Source: Lysinibacillus cavernae
GTDB taxonomy: Bacteria; Bacillota; Bacilli; Bacillales_A; Planococcaceae
Assembly (NCBI RefSeq): GCF_009724685.1
Contig: NZ_WMEF01000001.1
Span: 62,001-126,000, forward strand
Length of the DNA stretch: 64,000 nucleotides
Direction: 5' to 3'
Shown: positions 1-9,432 of the stretch, piece after piece
Layout of the letters: each line of letters opens with the position of its first letter
How positions within the stretch are numbered: position 1 is the first letter of the stretch
The notes under the pieces: model-generated
What the model saw: the letters and a program-made list of their open reading frames with translations, nothing else
What the model was told of the DNA's origin: nothing
Database searches by the model: none
Program-made: the position numbers and the translations under genes

Positions 1-732
1 TTGATTCCAGTATAAAAGCAGTTGGATCTGAGGAGTCAGCAATAATAATTGCCCCATTCGTCTTCAGCTCATAGCCATCATTCACACGCTCTATTTGAAT
101 GGGCAAACCTATCTCTATAAAAAGCTGACGAATACGGTAGATTGTATTATAAAGATTGGCTAATGCTTTTTTCTCATCTAGATTGGGCCAAATATCATCT
201 AAGATACGATATTTCGATACTACGATTCCTTCGTTGACTAATAAATAATAGAAAAGTTCCTCCGTGACCTTTGTTCGCCATTTGATTGCTCTTCCATTCA
301 ACCGCGCGCCAACTTCACCTTTCAATCTAACTTCTAGCTTCGTCGAATTTTGTTTCGATTGACGTCCATAATATTTTATCAATCTATCATTCAATTGAAG
401 CACGATGCTCGGGGTCATTGGTTTCATTATATAATCCAATGCTTGCACTCGAAATGCATCTACAGCATATTTTGCATAGGCAGTTGAAAATACGATTGGA
501 ACATCAATACCTTCCTCTACTAAATAAGCAGCAAGTTCCAATCCATTCATCTTAGGCATTTCAATATCTAAGATAATCGCATCGTATTCACCTTTTATTG
601 TCAAAATCTGAGCTGCCGCTTCTATAGGAGATGTATAGGAAGCAATAACCTCAAATATCCCCTCTTTTTCAAGCAAGAGTTTATGCAAATCTGAAATCGG
701 CTGTTCATCCTCTACCATAATAATTCTCCACA
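1..732 (-). CDS. Response regulator with SARP-type winged helix, partial
   Basis: About 244 codons are readable; the C-terminus lies beyond the left edge. The N-terminal receiver has an acidic pocket (VEDE), a phospho-acceptor D56 with the usual MP four residues on, and a conserved lysine in MKPM. After a short linker comes a winged-helix domain of the OmpR/SARP class (WRTKVTEELFYYL, then YRIRQ and DGYEL). It is probably a transcription factor phosphorylated by the kinase encoded just upstream, whose 3' end overlaps this start by 28 bases. A second ATG at codon 6 (717) would shorten the overlap. The family is seen directly; the target genes are unknown. Confidence 0.8.
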
Positions 733-3650
733 TGTTGAAGCTCCTTTAAAGGTTGTATTAATAACATCGTTGTACCCTCATCTTTTTTTGAAGTAATGGC
801 AAGAGTAGCATGTGGTATTTCTTTTACTCTACGCAAAACATTAGTAAACCCGATTCCATTTGAAAATTTGTTTTCACCATTATTCATAGCAACTACCTGT
901 TCCTCAGTCATTCCAACGCCATCATCCATCACTTGAATAATAAGATTATCTTGCTGCCTTTTCATTTCAATAGTGACTGTGCCATTTCCGTCTTTTTCAA
1001 AAATACCATGTCGAATAGCATTTTCAACTAACGGCTGAATCAGTAAGTTTGGAATTTCTACTCTCGCCACATCTAGTGTTTCCTCTATTGAAAATACAAC
1101 CGTTAATTTATTACCAAAGCGAGCTTGTTCAATTTCTACATATGCCCGTATGATTTCAAGCTCTTTTTCTAATGTTGCACGTTGTCCCTCCTTGCCTGAC
1201 TCCAATATATAACGTAAATAGGTAGATAACATCGTTAATAAATGCCCTGCACGCTCTCCATCTGTATAGCAAAACGAAATTATACTACTTAGTGCATTGT
1301 ATAAAAAGTGTGGATTGATTTGTGCCTGAAGAAAAGCCATTTCATGCTCAATTGCTTTGCCCATCGCCTCTTTTGTTAACGTAATAGCAGATAAACGTGC
1401 AATTAACATTTCTTTCGTGGCGGGCTTGCGGATATAATCATTTGCCCCTGATTCAAGTACGAGTGAAATATTAGTTGGATATTCATTGGCTACTAACATA
1501 ACAACCGGTAAATCGATATAACTATAATATTGACGTATATTTTTTGTCAGCGCAATTCCATCCATTCCTGGCATCACTTCATCTATCATTAAAAAATCAG
1601 GCTTTTGTTGTCGGATGATGGCAAGTGCCTCCTCAGAGCTATGCACTAGCTCTATAGAATAATGACTTTGTAGAAGTGTTTGTAGCACTTCTGCATGAAT
1701 CACATCATCCTCGACTATTAGTAATTTGGGCAAGTTGTCATTAAACAGTGTCTGATCATTCATCGTGACATTCATTTCATCGTCTTTCAGCACTTGCTCA
1801 TAACCACCAAATGGCAAAGTGATAATAAAACGAATGCCGTTTGGTAATAAATCAATTGAATAGGTGCCTCCCATCTGCTCAATGATGGCTCTCCCAATAG
1901 ATTGTCCTGTCTCATCTGCTGCAATTTGCTGTATTGGTTCAGGACCAATTCCTTCAATCGAAATTCTTACATCTGTATCAAGATGTAAAACTGTTATAAT
2001 AACGTCCCCATTAACTGCATGGGAAATAGCTGTTTCTAGTACCCTATATACTATTTGCCCTACCCTTTGTTCATCAGCTTGTACTAATAATTTAGGATTG
2101 GTGTACTTATATAGACGAATATGTGTTTTTTTTATCTTTTTTTCATGCATGGTTAACACATGTTGAATAATCATTTGAATATTGACTGGATGTACATCGA
2201 TATGGAAATCTTGAAATCTAATTCTCGTAAAATCTTTCAAGTCACTTACTAAATATAATAAGCGCTCCAGTTGTTGTTCTAGTAATTGATGTTCTACCGT
2301 ACTAGACTGGGTCGATAAGGTTTTCGTGACATTTAATGCATGATATAGCGGTTGTTCTAATTCCTTCGTTGTTACCTCTAAAAAAGAATCCTTACCAATT
2401 GTTGCTTTTTCAAGGCGATGACTATACATCTCAGCATCTCTCGTTCGATTGATGAGCCGCATTGCTAAGAAGACATTCATACCTATTAAAAAGAATAGTA
2501 GACCCACACGATTAAAAACATTTCGTCCTGAGAAAAAAAGTTGATCGAATGTGCCACTTAAACTAAAAATAAAAAGTGACATCATTGTTGCACTTAATAT
2601 GACTAATTCGTTTTTAGGCACATTCGTACTTTTTGTCATTATCAAATACAATAATCTGCCAATTAGCAGCAATGCTAAAAAATTTATATAGGCGAAAAAT
2701 ATATATTGTAGGCTTGATAAAGATCTTGCTGGTAAAAGAAGCGTTCCAACCCCATACAATATAAGAGGTAGCACGAATAGCATAGCAGTCCTACGCTTCA
2801 TCATGGCAGACACCGTGTATACAAAGAAAAAGAATAGCATCGCTGCATTCAAGTATGTTACAAAATCTTGCAAACGAAAATACCACTCGAATGTTATAGT
2901 AGGAAACTCCCGATAGAGTGTTCGTTCACCTCGTGTACATACTAGGATAGCTAGTGTAAAAAAATACATTGCACTATAAAAAAATGCTTTATCCCTTATT
3001 CTAAGTAAATACAAACTAAAATGAAAAATTGAAAATATCAACAACATGACAATGGTCGTTTTTTCTAAATACACATCTTGGATCACATCTTTGGCAAGTG
3101 TATCCGCCTCTCCAATATCTATAGGAAATATAATGCCATGTCTAGCATTATAAAAATCGGCTACTTGTATGGTTATGGTCAGTGAATCTGAAGGTGGCGA
3201 AAAATACACTTCATAAACAGGATTACTCGGTGTTGATTTTGCTTGAACAGTGGCAAGTGTTCCATATGAAGCAAATACTTCATCATTAATATAAAGTTTA
3301 TGAGCTGACCAAATATTCCGGACCCGAATGCCTATTTTTCTGAAATGAGGCGGGAGCTTTATCTTAAGCTGGTAAGTACCGTACTTCACATCACCTTGCC
3401 ATGGTCCAGGGACCAATTCTATTGGGGCAGTGTCAGGAAAGTTTGTAGGCTCAAGGAATTGACCACCTATAAATTGCCATTCTCCAGAAAGTGCTACTAT
3501 CTCTTCTTCTTTTGTTATTTCTGATAGATCTAACCGTCCATCCATTGCCCGAACCTTCGTCTTACTCGTATCTTGATCGTTAAAAATTAAGTATCCTAAA
3601 ATGGTGATGGCTATTAAAATAAAGAGCCAGCTTAATCCTTTCTTTATCAT
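705..3650 (-). CDS. Hybrid sensor histidine kinase, 7TMR-DISM type
   Basis: Membrane sensor of about 981 residues. Order of parts: one N-terminal membrane segment, an extracellular jelly-roll-like domain of the 7TMR-DISM class (GEWQF, GPWQG, YGTYQL), seven hydrophobic segments, a histidine-kinase-like region whose ATPase lobe is weak (IGRAIIEQMGG then a short end), a receiver domain with a canonical IDEVMPGMDG phospho-site, and a C-terminal LytS-type kinase (QINPHFLYN with N and G boxes DNAIRHG-like and DGVGM). The start at 3650 follows GAGGTGG at good spacing; an in-frame ATG 27 bases upstream lacks a site. It overlaps the downstream response regulator gene, so the two form one signalling unit. 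The DISM domain may bind a carbohydrate, but the ligand is not known. Confidence 0.85.
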   Translation of the reverse strand: MIKKGLSWLFILIAITILGYLIFNDQDTSKTKVRAMDGRLDLSEITKEEEIVALSGEWQFIGGQFLEPTNFPDTAPIELVPGPWQGDVKYGTYQLKIKLPPHFRKIGIRVRNIWSAHKLYINDEVFASYGTLATVQAKSTPSNPVYEVYFSPPSDSLTITIQVADFYNARHGIIFPIDIGEADTLAKDVIQDVYLEKTTIVMLLIFSIFHFSLYLLRIRDKAFFYSAMYFFTLAILVCTRGERTLYREFPTITFEWYFRLQDFVTYLNAAMLFFFFVYTVSAMMKRRTAMLFVLPLILYGVGTLLLPARSLSSLQYIFFAYINFLALLLIGRLLYLIMTKSTNVPKNELVILSATMMSLFIFSLSGTFDQLFFSGRNVFNRVGLLFFLIGMNVFLAMRLINRTRDAEMYSHRLEKATIGKDSFLEVTTKELEQPLYHALNVTKTLSTQSSTVEHQLLEQQLERLLYLVSDLKDFTRIRFQDFHIDVHPVNIQMIIQHVLTMHEKKIKKTHIRLYKYTNPKLLVQADEQRVGQIVYRVLETAISHAVNGDVIITVLHLDTDVRISIEGIGPEPIQQIAADETGQSIGRAIIEQMGGTYSIDLLPNGIRFIITLPFGGYEQVLKDDEMNVTMNDQTLFNDNLPKLLIVEDDVIHAEVLQTLLQSHYSIELVHSSEEALAIIRQQKPDFLMIDEVMPGMDGIALTKNIRQYYSYIDLPVVMLVANEYPTNISLVLESGANDYIRKPATKEMLIARLSAITLTKEAMGKAIEHEMAFLQAQINPHFLYNALSSIISFCYTDGERAGHLLTMLSTYLRYILESGKEGQRATLEKELEIIRAYVEIEQARFGNKLTVVFSIEETLDVARVEIPNLLIQPLVENAIRHGIFEKDGNGTVTIEMKRQQDNLIIQVMDDGVGMTEEQVVAMNNGENKFSNGIGFTNVLRRVKEIPHATLAITSKKDEGTTMLLIQPLKELQHVENYYGRG

Positions 3651-3805
3651 GAATTCCACCTCATCCTCATCATACAAAAATTAACTCTCAAATATCTAAC
3701 AGTTTACAATTTTTTATTTCGGAATTTACAGTCATTTTTCATCTTAAATAATATATAATCAAGGTAAATTCAATCTTATTTTTAGATTAATAGAGGTGAG
3801 TTGTA

Positions 3806-4708
3806 GTGGAGTTACGTCAATTACGCTATTTTGTAGAGGTTGCTGAACGCGAGCATATTTCAGAGGCTGCTGAGCATCTCCATGTAGCCCAATCTGCCAT
3901 CAGTCGGCAAATCGCAAATCTTGAAGATGAGTTAGGCACCCCGTTATTCGAGCGTGTTGGACGAAATGTTAAATTAACCCCTATTGGGAAGACGTTTCTT
4001 GAACATACCATTACAGCACTAAAGGCCATCGATTTTGCTGCAAAGCAAGTGGAAGAATATCTTGATCCAGCTAAAGGTTCTATTAAAATTGGATTTCCAA
4101 CAAGTTTGGCTAGCTATGTACTTCCAACCGTTATATCAGCCTTTAAACGAGAATATCCTGATTTACAGTTTCAACTACGTCAAGGGTCCTATCGATTTTT
4201 AATTGATGCGGTCAAAAATCGGGAGTTAAACCTAGCTTTTTTGGGGCCACTTCCCCCTAAGGACGAATCTATTCAATCAACAATCCTGTTTACTGAAAAT
4301 ATCGCCGCGCTTCTACCCGCCAATCACCCATTAGCTAAAAGAGAAAGTATTCAGCTTGCAGAGTTGAAAAATGATCTCTTTGTGTTATTTCCAGATGGCT
4401 ATATTTTGCATAAGGTAGCGATGGATGCTTGCCGTGCTGCGGGCTTTTTACCAAATGTTATTTCTGAAGGTGAGGATTTGGATGCATTGAAAGGTTTAGT
4501 GGCCGCTGGCATAGGTGTTAGTCTTTTACCTGAAAGCTCCCTTTATGACTCTGCCGCTCGATTTACCATAAAGGTTCCGATTGAATCACCAACAATCCCT
4601 AGAACTGTTGGCATTATCTCACCTGTAAATCGAGAAATCGCACCATCAGAAGTCATTTTTTTAGATTTTGTGAAAAACTTCTTTTCTCGTCTTTCGCAAT
4701 TCCAATAA
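3806..4708 (+). CDS. gltC: LysR-family regulator, GltC-like
   Basis: A 300-residue LysR-type regulator. The N-terminal winged helix (MELRQLRYFVEVAE, HVAQSAISRQI, LEDELG, LFER) and the effector domain (KIGFPTSLA, GEDLDAL, GVSLLPES) agree closely with what I remember of B. subtilis GltC, the activator of glutamate synthase genes. Translation starts at GTG 3806, seven bases after GAGGTG. It is divergent from the hybrid kinase gene and ends at a strong terminator. No gltAB genes are in this window, so the target must lie elsewhere or differ; the symbol is by similarity only. Confidence 0.75.
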   Translation: MELRQLRYFVEVAEREHISEAAEHLHVAQSAISRQIANLEDELGTPLFERVGRNVKLTPIGKTFLEHTITALKAIDFAAKQVEEYLDPAKGSIKIGFPTSLASYVLPTVISAFKREYPDLQFQLRQGSYRFLIDAVKNRELNLAFLGPLPPKDESIQSTILFTENIAALLPANHPLAKRESIQLAELKNDLFVLFPDGYILHKVAMDACRAAGFLPNVISEGEDLDALKGLVAAGIGVSLLPESSLYDSAARFTIKVPIESPTIPRTVGIISPVNREIAPSEVIFLDFVKNFFSRLSQFQ

Positions 4709-4738
4709 AAAAATCGCCCTACCAGGCGATTTTTTTTT
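4709..4738. terminator. Bidirectional terminator
   Basis: Hairpin AAAATCGCC / GGCGATTTT with runs of A and T on either side. It lies between the convergent gltC-like gene and the GH18-like lipoprotein gene. Confidence 0.85.
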
Positions 4739-4746
4739 GAATGAAG

Positions 4747-5802
4747 CTAATTAGTTGTTTGCTCACCAATCCATTGTAATGTTCTTTCTCCTAATCCTCC
4801 TGCTCGCCACAACACAACGTCATGATAGCTTTTCTTTTGTACATATTTGACCCATTTTTCAAGTGTTTCTTGATCAGCATACCAAACCTCATGACTAACA
4901 TTGCTGTCATCTACATACGTAAAATAAACTGCTCCACTCCCCTTATCGCGCTGTTTGACTGCATTTGTTTCGGCTAATAATTGTTCAGCCTCCAACTCAG
5001 TTAAAGCGACCGTTTTACCTTGGGCCACCCATTTGAAACCGCCCGTAGCAAAGGCAATGGCTAAATCTTGATTAGACTTCTTAATTTTTTTTACTAAATC
5101 ATTGAGAAAAGAAAAAGTGGCTTTCGCACCTGGCCCACTATGGTAACCATGTACATTATAGGCCATTACAGTATAGGTAGGTCCATCTGGCAATTTCACA
5201 TTAAACGGAAAGCGTGGCTCTAAGACAACATGCAGTGTAACTTCCTTTTTTGAAAGAGCTTGGTATAGCTCATCTAAAAATAGGACATATTTTTGAAGGT
5301 CTTCTTGAGCTACCTTTTCATAATCAATCTCAATACCATCCACTTGGTATTGATCCACTACTTGCAAAATATTGCTGATATGCTTTTGCCTCGCTGCAGA
5401 ATCCTGTAATAGTCTGTGTAAAAGCGTACTATCCTTTTGAACAGATGGGGCGTTATCTGTAACATAATCATTAATTAGCGTTAGTATCACATGATGTGAA
5501 TCATTAAATTGTTGCTGTGTCTGCTGCAACATGTCGATTGCATTTTCTGTTAATAATAATTCATCTTTACTATTAAAATAAGCACCGAAAACCCGTATAT
5601 CTTGTAATCCATGTTGAGAATTTTTCACATCCTCTATGGCAGATTTATTTTGCCACTCAGGTAACCAGATGGACAATCGGAGCTTCTCCTTGTTTTTTAA
5701 TTCTTCTCTTGCTTCAGCTGGTGGCTCTTTACTATTACTACAAGCAGTGATAAATAGTAGTGCTATACAGATAAATAATACAAAATTCTTCACTTGAATC
5801 AA
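4747..5802 (-). CDS. GH18-like lipoprotein
   Basis: 351 residues with a lipoprotein signal (hydrophobic run ending ITAC), so probably anchored outside the membrane. The body resembles a family 18 glycoside hydrolase barrel: the catalytic signature DGIEIDYE (DxxDxDxE) is intact, and a later MAYNVHG fits the substrate-contact strand of that fold. The start is TTG at 5802, five bases after GGGGTG; a GTG three codons on is an alternative. It is the last gene of polysaccharide operon B, 13 bases after the previous gene, which suggests trimming or release of a GlcNAc-containing polymer. The substrate is inferred. Confidence 0.7.
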   Translation of the reverse strand: MIQVKNFVLFICIALLFITACSNSKEPPAEAREELKNKEKLRLSIWLPEWQNKSAIEDVKNSQHGLQDIRVFGAYFNSKDELLLTENAIDMLQQTQQQFNDSHHVILTLINDYVTDNAPSVQKDSTLLHRLLQDSAARQKHISNILQVVDQYQVDGIEIDYEKVAQEDLQKYVLFLDELYQALSKKEVTLHVVLEPRFPFNVKLPDGPTYTVMAYNVHGYHSGPGAKATFSFLNDLVKKIKKSNQDLAIAFATGGFKWVAQGKTVALTELEAEQLLAETNAVKQRDKGSGAVYFTYVDDSNVSHEVWYADQETLEKWVKYVQKKSYHDVVLWRAGGLGERTLQWIGEQTTN

Positions 5803-5815
5803 ATTTCACCCCGAT

Positions 5816-7567
5816 TTAGAAGGTTTCAATAAAGAAATCCACAACATGATTATACATAGCTATAGTTTTATTTTTAACCTTCTCGAAATTCGTATATTGG
5901 TTTGTAAAAATGGTTTGATTCTTATTGTCTGAAATCAAAATATCCTCCAATAAGGTATCGTAAATATCATCTGCATACTGTTCATGTGAAGTATCCTTTT
6001 TACTATACAACGCACCAAATCCAATCTGTGTCCCTTGTAACTTTGGATTTATTTGAACAGTCTCGGATAATACATTATCTACATCTATTTCTATTTTATC
6101 CTTATTGACGGTAATGTTAAATAATCTTTTTTTTGATAAGTTTCTTGGGTATTCTTTTTCATTAATACGAGACCCTTTTTGTGTATCTTGGTAGGTGTAA
6201 ACGGTCGCTTTGTTAAATGCATATTCCTCTTCATTCCACTTTATTTCATTTAACTGAAAGCGCTCCTTTTCAACAATTCCTGCTCCTGGCAATTTTTCAC
6301 TTATTACAATGTCATTATCAACTAATGCAACGCGCAAATAGCTATTTGTTTTTTCATCATAATTTACGTAAAAAGCTTGCTGACCAACAATATTCCCATT
6401 AAAAGCAAAACTCACATTATAGTGTTCTGGTAGTGCTTCCTTTAACAGAATTCTGCCTTCACTAGATGGTGCTGACGTTAACGTGATCTCATTGTTTTCG
6501 AATTCTGCCGCACCATTTATCACATTCCACTCTTGTGCTAATTGATGATCCCCAATCTTGAATTCTACATTCTGTTTACTAGCTTGACGAATTTTCATCA
6601 TGACATGATTGGTTGACCAATAGGGCGAAACTTGTAATCGGTTTAAGTTATAAAGATCTGCTTGTCGATCATTATAAGCACCTAACTCTAAATTAAAGTG
6701 CATACGAAACTTGTCTTTAATTTCCTTGTCATTGACACGCTGTACCAATGGGTCCATGTTGTTGTAGAGTGAGTTGGCATGCATAATCGCATAGGCTTTC
6801 GGTACTTCTCCAAACTCTTGTTGATAAATATCCTTCATCAACGTGTAATCCTTCTTAATCCGCGCCTCCATCTCTTGTCGTGTTTCACTTGGAATCATAT
6901 ATTGATTACGAATAAAGTCCATTAAATAGTGGTTATAGTATTCTATCGTTGTTTTATTTGGGACATTATTTTCATCGATCACACCAAGAGACTGCCCCTT
7001 ATCATTAAAAATATTAATATAGGTTAGCCTATATCCATTAGAGCCTAATTCCCAATATCCGCTTCGCTCCATTAACTTCAAATCTTTTGGCTTTAAAAAT
7101 TTATTATCTCTAGTATCCATTTTATTGGCATACGTAAACATCGTAGCCTTATAATTTAATTTTTCCATAATATTTTGAGCAAAAATACTAGAGTCTGTTC
7201 GTCCATCCTCAAACGATAAATACAACGCTTTTTCTGGTAATGGTTTGTCTTTTTGATAAAAATCTAAAATATCCGTTTGCGTAATTGTTTGATAACCTTG
7301 CTTTTCTAGCAATGTTAATTGTTCCTCTAAATTCTTTTTAGAGACATATTTAGGCGAATCATTTCTACTCACACCAAAATAGGAAAGGGCAATAAATCCC
7401 TCTTTATTGTTTAATGGTACCGATTCGGCTGTTCTTTTCTCTGTCAGAAAAACTGCTTTTATTAAAATCATCGCTAACAAAACAACAATGATTAATTGCA
7501 CAATCGAACGTATGAATTTACGACGATTTTTTTTCATTGGCTGTAGTTCTACTTTTTTTTCCTTCAT
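5816..7567 (-). CDS. Membrane-anchored deacetylase-like protein with C-terminal beta-rich region
   Basis: 583 residues with one N-terminal membrane segment at about 20-40. Residues about 60-330 resemble a NodB-type polysaccharide deacetylase, but the metal motif reads SFEDG instead of TFDDG, and the HxxxH motif is replaced near GYWELGSNGY. Metal binding may therefore be lost or altered. The C-terminal third is beta-rich and could be a carbohydrate-binding jelly roll. The start overlaps the stop of the PilZ-GT2 gene by four bases (ATGA), so the two are translationally coupled. A secretion or polymer-handling role for the product of that synthase is likely; enzyme activity is doubtful. Confidence 0.65.
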   Translation of the reverse strand: MKEKKVELQPMKKNRRKFIRSIVQLIIVVLLAMILIKAVFLTEKRTAESVPLNNKEGFIALSYFGVSRNDSPKYVSKKNLEEQLTLLEKQGYQTITQTDILDFYQKDKPLPEKALYLSFEDGRTDSSIFAQNIMEKLNYKATMFTYANKMDTRDNKFLKPKDLKLMERSGYWELGSNGYRLTYINIFNDKGQSLGVIDENNVPNKTTIEYYNHYLMDFIRNQYMIPSETRQEMEARIKKDYTLMKDIYQQEFGEVPKAYAIMHANSLYNNMDPLVQRVNDKEIKDKFRMHFNLELGAYNDRQADLYNLNRLQVSPYWSTNHVMMKIRQASKQNVEFKIGDHQLAQEWNVINGAAEFENNEITLTSAPSSEGRILLKEALPEHYNVSFAFNGNIVGQQAFYVNYDEKTNSYLRVALVDNDIVISEKLPGAGIVEKERFQLNEIKWNEEEYAFNKATVYTYQDTQKGSRINEKEYPRNLSKKRLFNITVNKDKIEIDVDNVLSETVQINPKLQGTQIGFGALYSKKDTSHEQYADDIYDTLLEDILISDNKNQTIFTNQYTNFEKVKNKTIAMYNHVVDFFIETF

Positions 7568-9432
7568 TCCTTCTCACCCATTTTTCTATTTTTCAACATC
7601 AAAAATAGGGATTTTCGTAATTTCTGCTTTTCTATTTTCTTTTCTTTCGCTAGAATGTCTTGAGGTGTCTCCCTTGTTCCCCAAGTAGATTTCCAAAATG
7701 TTACCCAGGCAACTGGCATCTGCCATAGCAAAATAAATTCATAATAGAGGACAAAGATAAAGCCAAACCCCCATAATTTACTTTTTCTAAAGAATAAATG
7801 AGCCAGACTCATTAACATGGCCATTAAAAGTAAACCTATCAAAAAAGTCGTAGGAAAAATGCCGTACATCATCGGTACATAAATTAAGTTGTAAACAACG
7901 ACAATTGGAGCAGCAATCGGCACAATTAAACCAATGATGAAGAAAAGAAACATAAAAGGTTCCTTTTTCCACATAAATAAAAATGCTCTTAATGACTCTC
8001 GTAGCCAAGAACGTTTCCATCTCATTTGCTGTGATAAAAAAACTTTTGTGTCAGAGGGAACGATAGTAGAACAGACGGCATTGTCCTGATAGCCTGTTCG
8101 ATGTGTTTTCAAAATATAATTGGTCATACTGCGATCATCACCAAATGTTGCTGGCTGACCAAGAAATTTTTGATTGAGCCATGCTGTTTCATTTTTTAAA
8201 ATAAGCTCTTTTCGATAGCATGCTAATGGCCCCGATAAGCAAGTAACTGTATCAAACCATGATTCAGCTGCTTTCATAATACGGAAGGCAATATAATAGC
8301 GGACAGTCTGTAGTTTTGTTAGGGCATTGGTAAATTTATTTTCGACCTCTGTTCGACCAGCCACACCACCCATTTTCGGATCTTGGAAAGGCTGTACTAA
8401 ATTGCGGATAGCATGTGGCTCTAAAAAGCTATCTGAATCTACAAAAACAACTAAATCATGTTTTGCTTGATGAACACCCGCTACTAATGCTTCACGTTTC
8501 CCACCGTTTTGAGGAAGTTTATAAAAATTTAAGCGGTCGTTCGTCCTAAAACGTTCTCCCTCATTATGAATAAGGCTAATCATGTCCCTTGCCTTTTCCT
8601 CCGTAAGATCTGTTGAACAATCATCCACAACGATCACTTCTAATTTATCAACAGGATAATATTGATTGATACAGCTCGAAATCGTCCGATGAATCCATTC
8701 TTCCTCGTTAAAAACAGGGATAATAATGGAAACTCCTGGTTCAAATTTCGGATTGATCGGCACATTTTTATAGAAAATACCAAATAAATATCTACTTAGT
8801 AGAAACGTTGCAGCAATAATACTATAGAGATATAAAAATTTATTAAACCTGAAATAAATCACGCTTTCTGCTCTCATTAACATGACAATAAGCGATACGA
8901 CCAACAAGAATAAACTGGCCATAAAAATAGAAATGCCCCAACGTTTTTTAATCATATAGTCATTTAAGGGCTTTAAAAATTCACAGGCAGCGTAATAACG
9001 TTTTTGTCCATCTATTTCTTTCGTAAAAAAACGTACAACTTTAGCCTTTATTTTTACCTTGGCTTCATACCCCTCAGGCATCGCACCACCTGGTATCGTA
9101 AAATTCATTGTTAGAATTTCGTCGATTAACAAATGATGGGGTTGGTTGGAATAAATAAGGATACCTGTTACCGAAATATCCTCTGCAAAGTATTGATCTG
9201 CACTTATTTGGCGTCTAGCTCGTCTAATTTGAACCTCAAAGTGAGTTTCATAGCGTAAACTTAATTGTTGAAGACGATATATTTCGTTCACGTCTGTAGG
9301 GTCAATTTCCTCTTTCTGATAGGAGGCTCCGCGTCGGTTCACTGGGCTCCTTACATTTTCGGGATCAGGAATATTTGATAGAATCCGTCGATCAGAGCGC
9401 GGTATCGTTAAAATCTCTTTTTTCGTTTTCAT
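7564..9432 (-). CDS. PilZ-GT2 processive glycosyltransferase
   Basis: 622-residue membrane synthase. Residues about 58-155 form a PilZ domain with both parts of the c-di-GMP motif intact: RxxxR at R70-R74 and DxSxxG at D85-S87-G90. Two membrane segments (about 167-220) lead to a family 2 glycosyltransferase with VDD at 269-271, DSD at 332-334, SGPLACYR, GDD at 431-433 and QQMRW at 468-472, followed by several membrane helices. The SGPL..YR, FGDDR..TNY and QQxRW set is typical of hyaluronan synthase and NodC. PilZ precedes the catalytic domain, whereas in BcsA it follows. The start shares a base with the previous stop (TGATG). Likely role: c-di-GMP-activated synthesis of an amino-sugar or uronic-acid polymer; the sugar is inferred. 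Confidence 0.85.
   Translation of the reverse strand: MKTKKEILTIPRSDRRILSNIPDPENVRSPVNRRGASYQKEEIDPTDVNEIYRLQQLSLRYETHFEVQIRRARRQISADQYFAEDISVTGILIYSNQPHHLLIDEILTMNFTIPGGAMPEGYEAKVKIKAKVVRFFTKEIDGQKRYYAACEFLKPLNDYMIKKRWGISIFMASLFLLVVSLIVMLMRAESVIYFRFNKFLYLYSIIAATFLLSRYLFGIFYKNVPINPKFEPGVSIIIPVFNEEEWIHRTISSCINQYYPVDKLEVIVVDDCSTDLTEEKARDMISLIHNEGERFRTNDRLNFYKLPQNGGKREALVAGVHQAKHDLVVFVDSDSFLEPHAIRNLVQPFQDPKMGGVAGRTEVENKFTNALTKLQTVRYYIAFRIMKAAESWFDTVTCLSGPLACYRKELILKNETAWLNQKFLGQPATFGDDRSMTNYILKTHRTGYQDNAVCSTIVPSDTKVFLSQQMRWKRSWLRESLRAFLFMWKKEPFMFLFFIIGLIVPIAAPIVVVYNLIYVPMMYGIFPTTFLIGLLLMAMLMSLAHLFFRKSKLWGFGFIFVLYYEFILLWQMPVAWVTFWKSTWGTRETPQDILAKEKKIEKQKLRKSLFLMLKNRKMGEKE

Noticed and set aside
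1864-2166. 100-codon plus-strand frame
   Set aside because: Antisense to the hybrid kinase; cysteine-rich noise.
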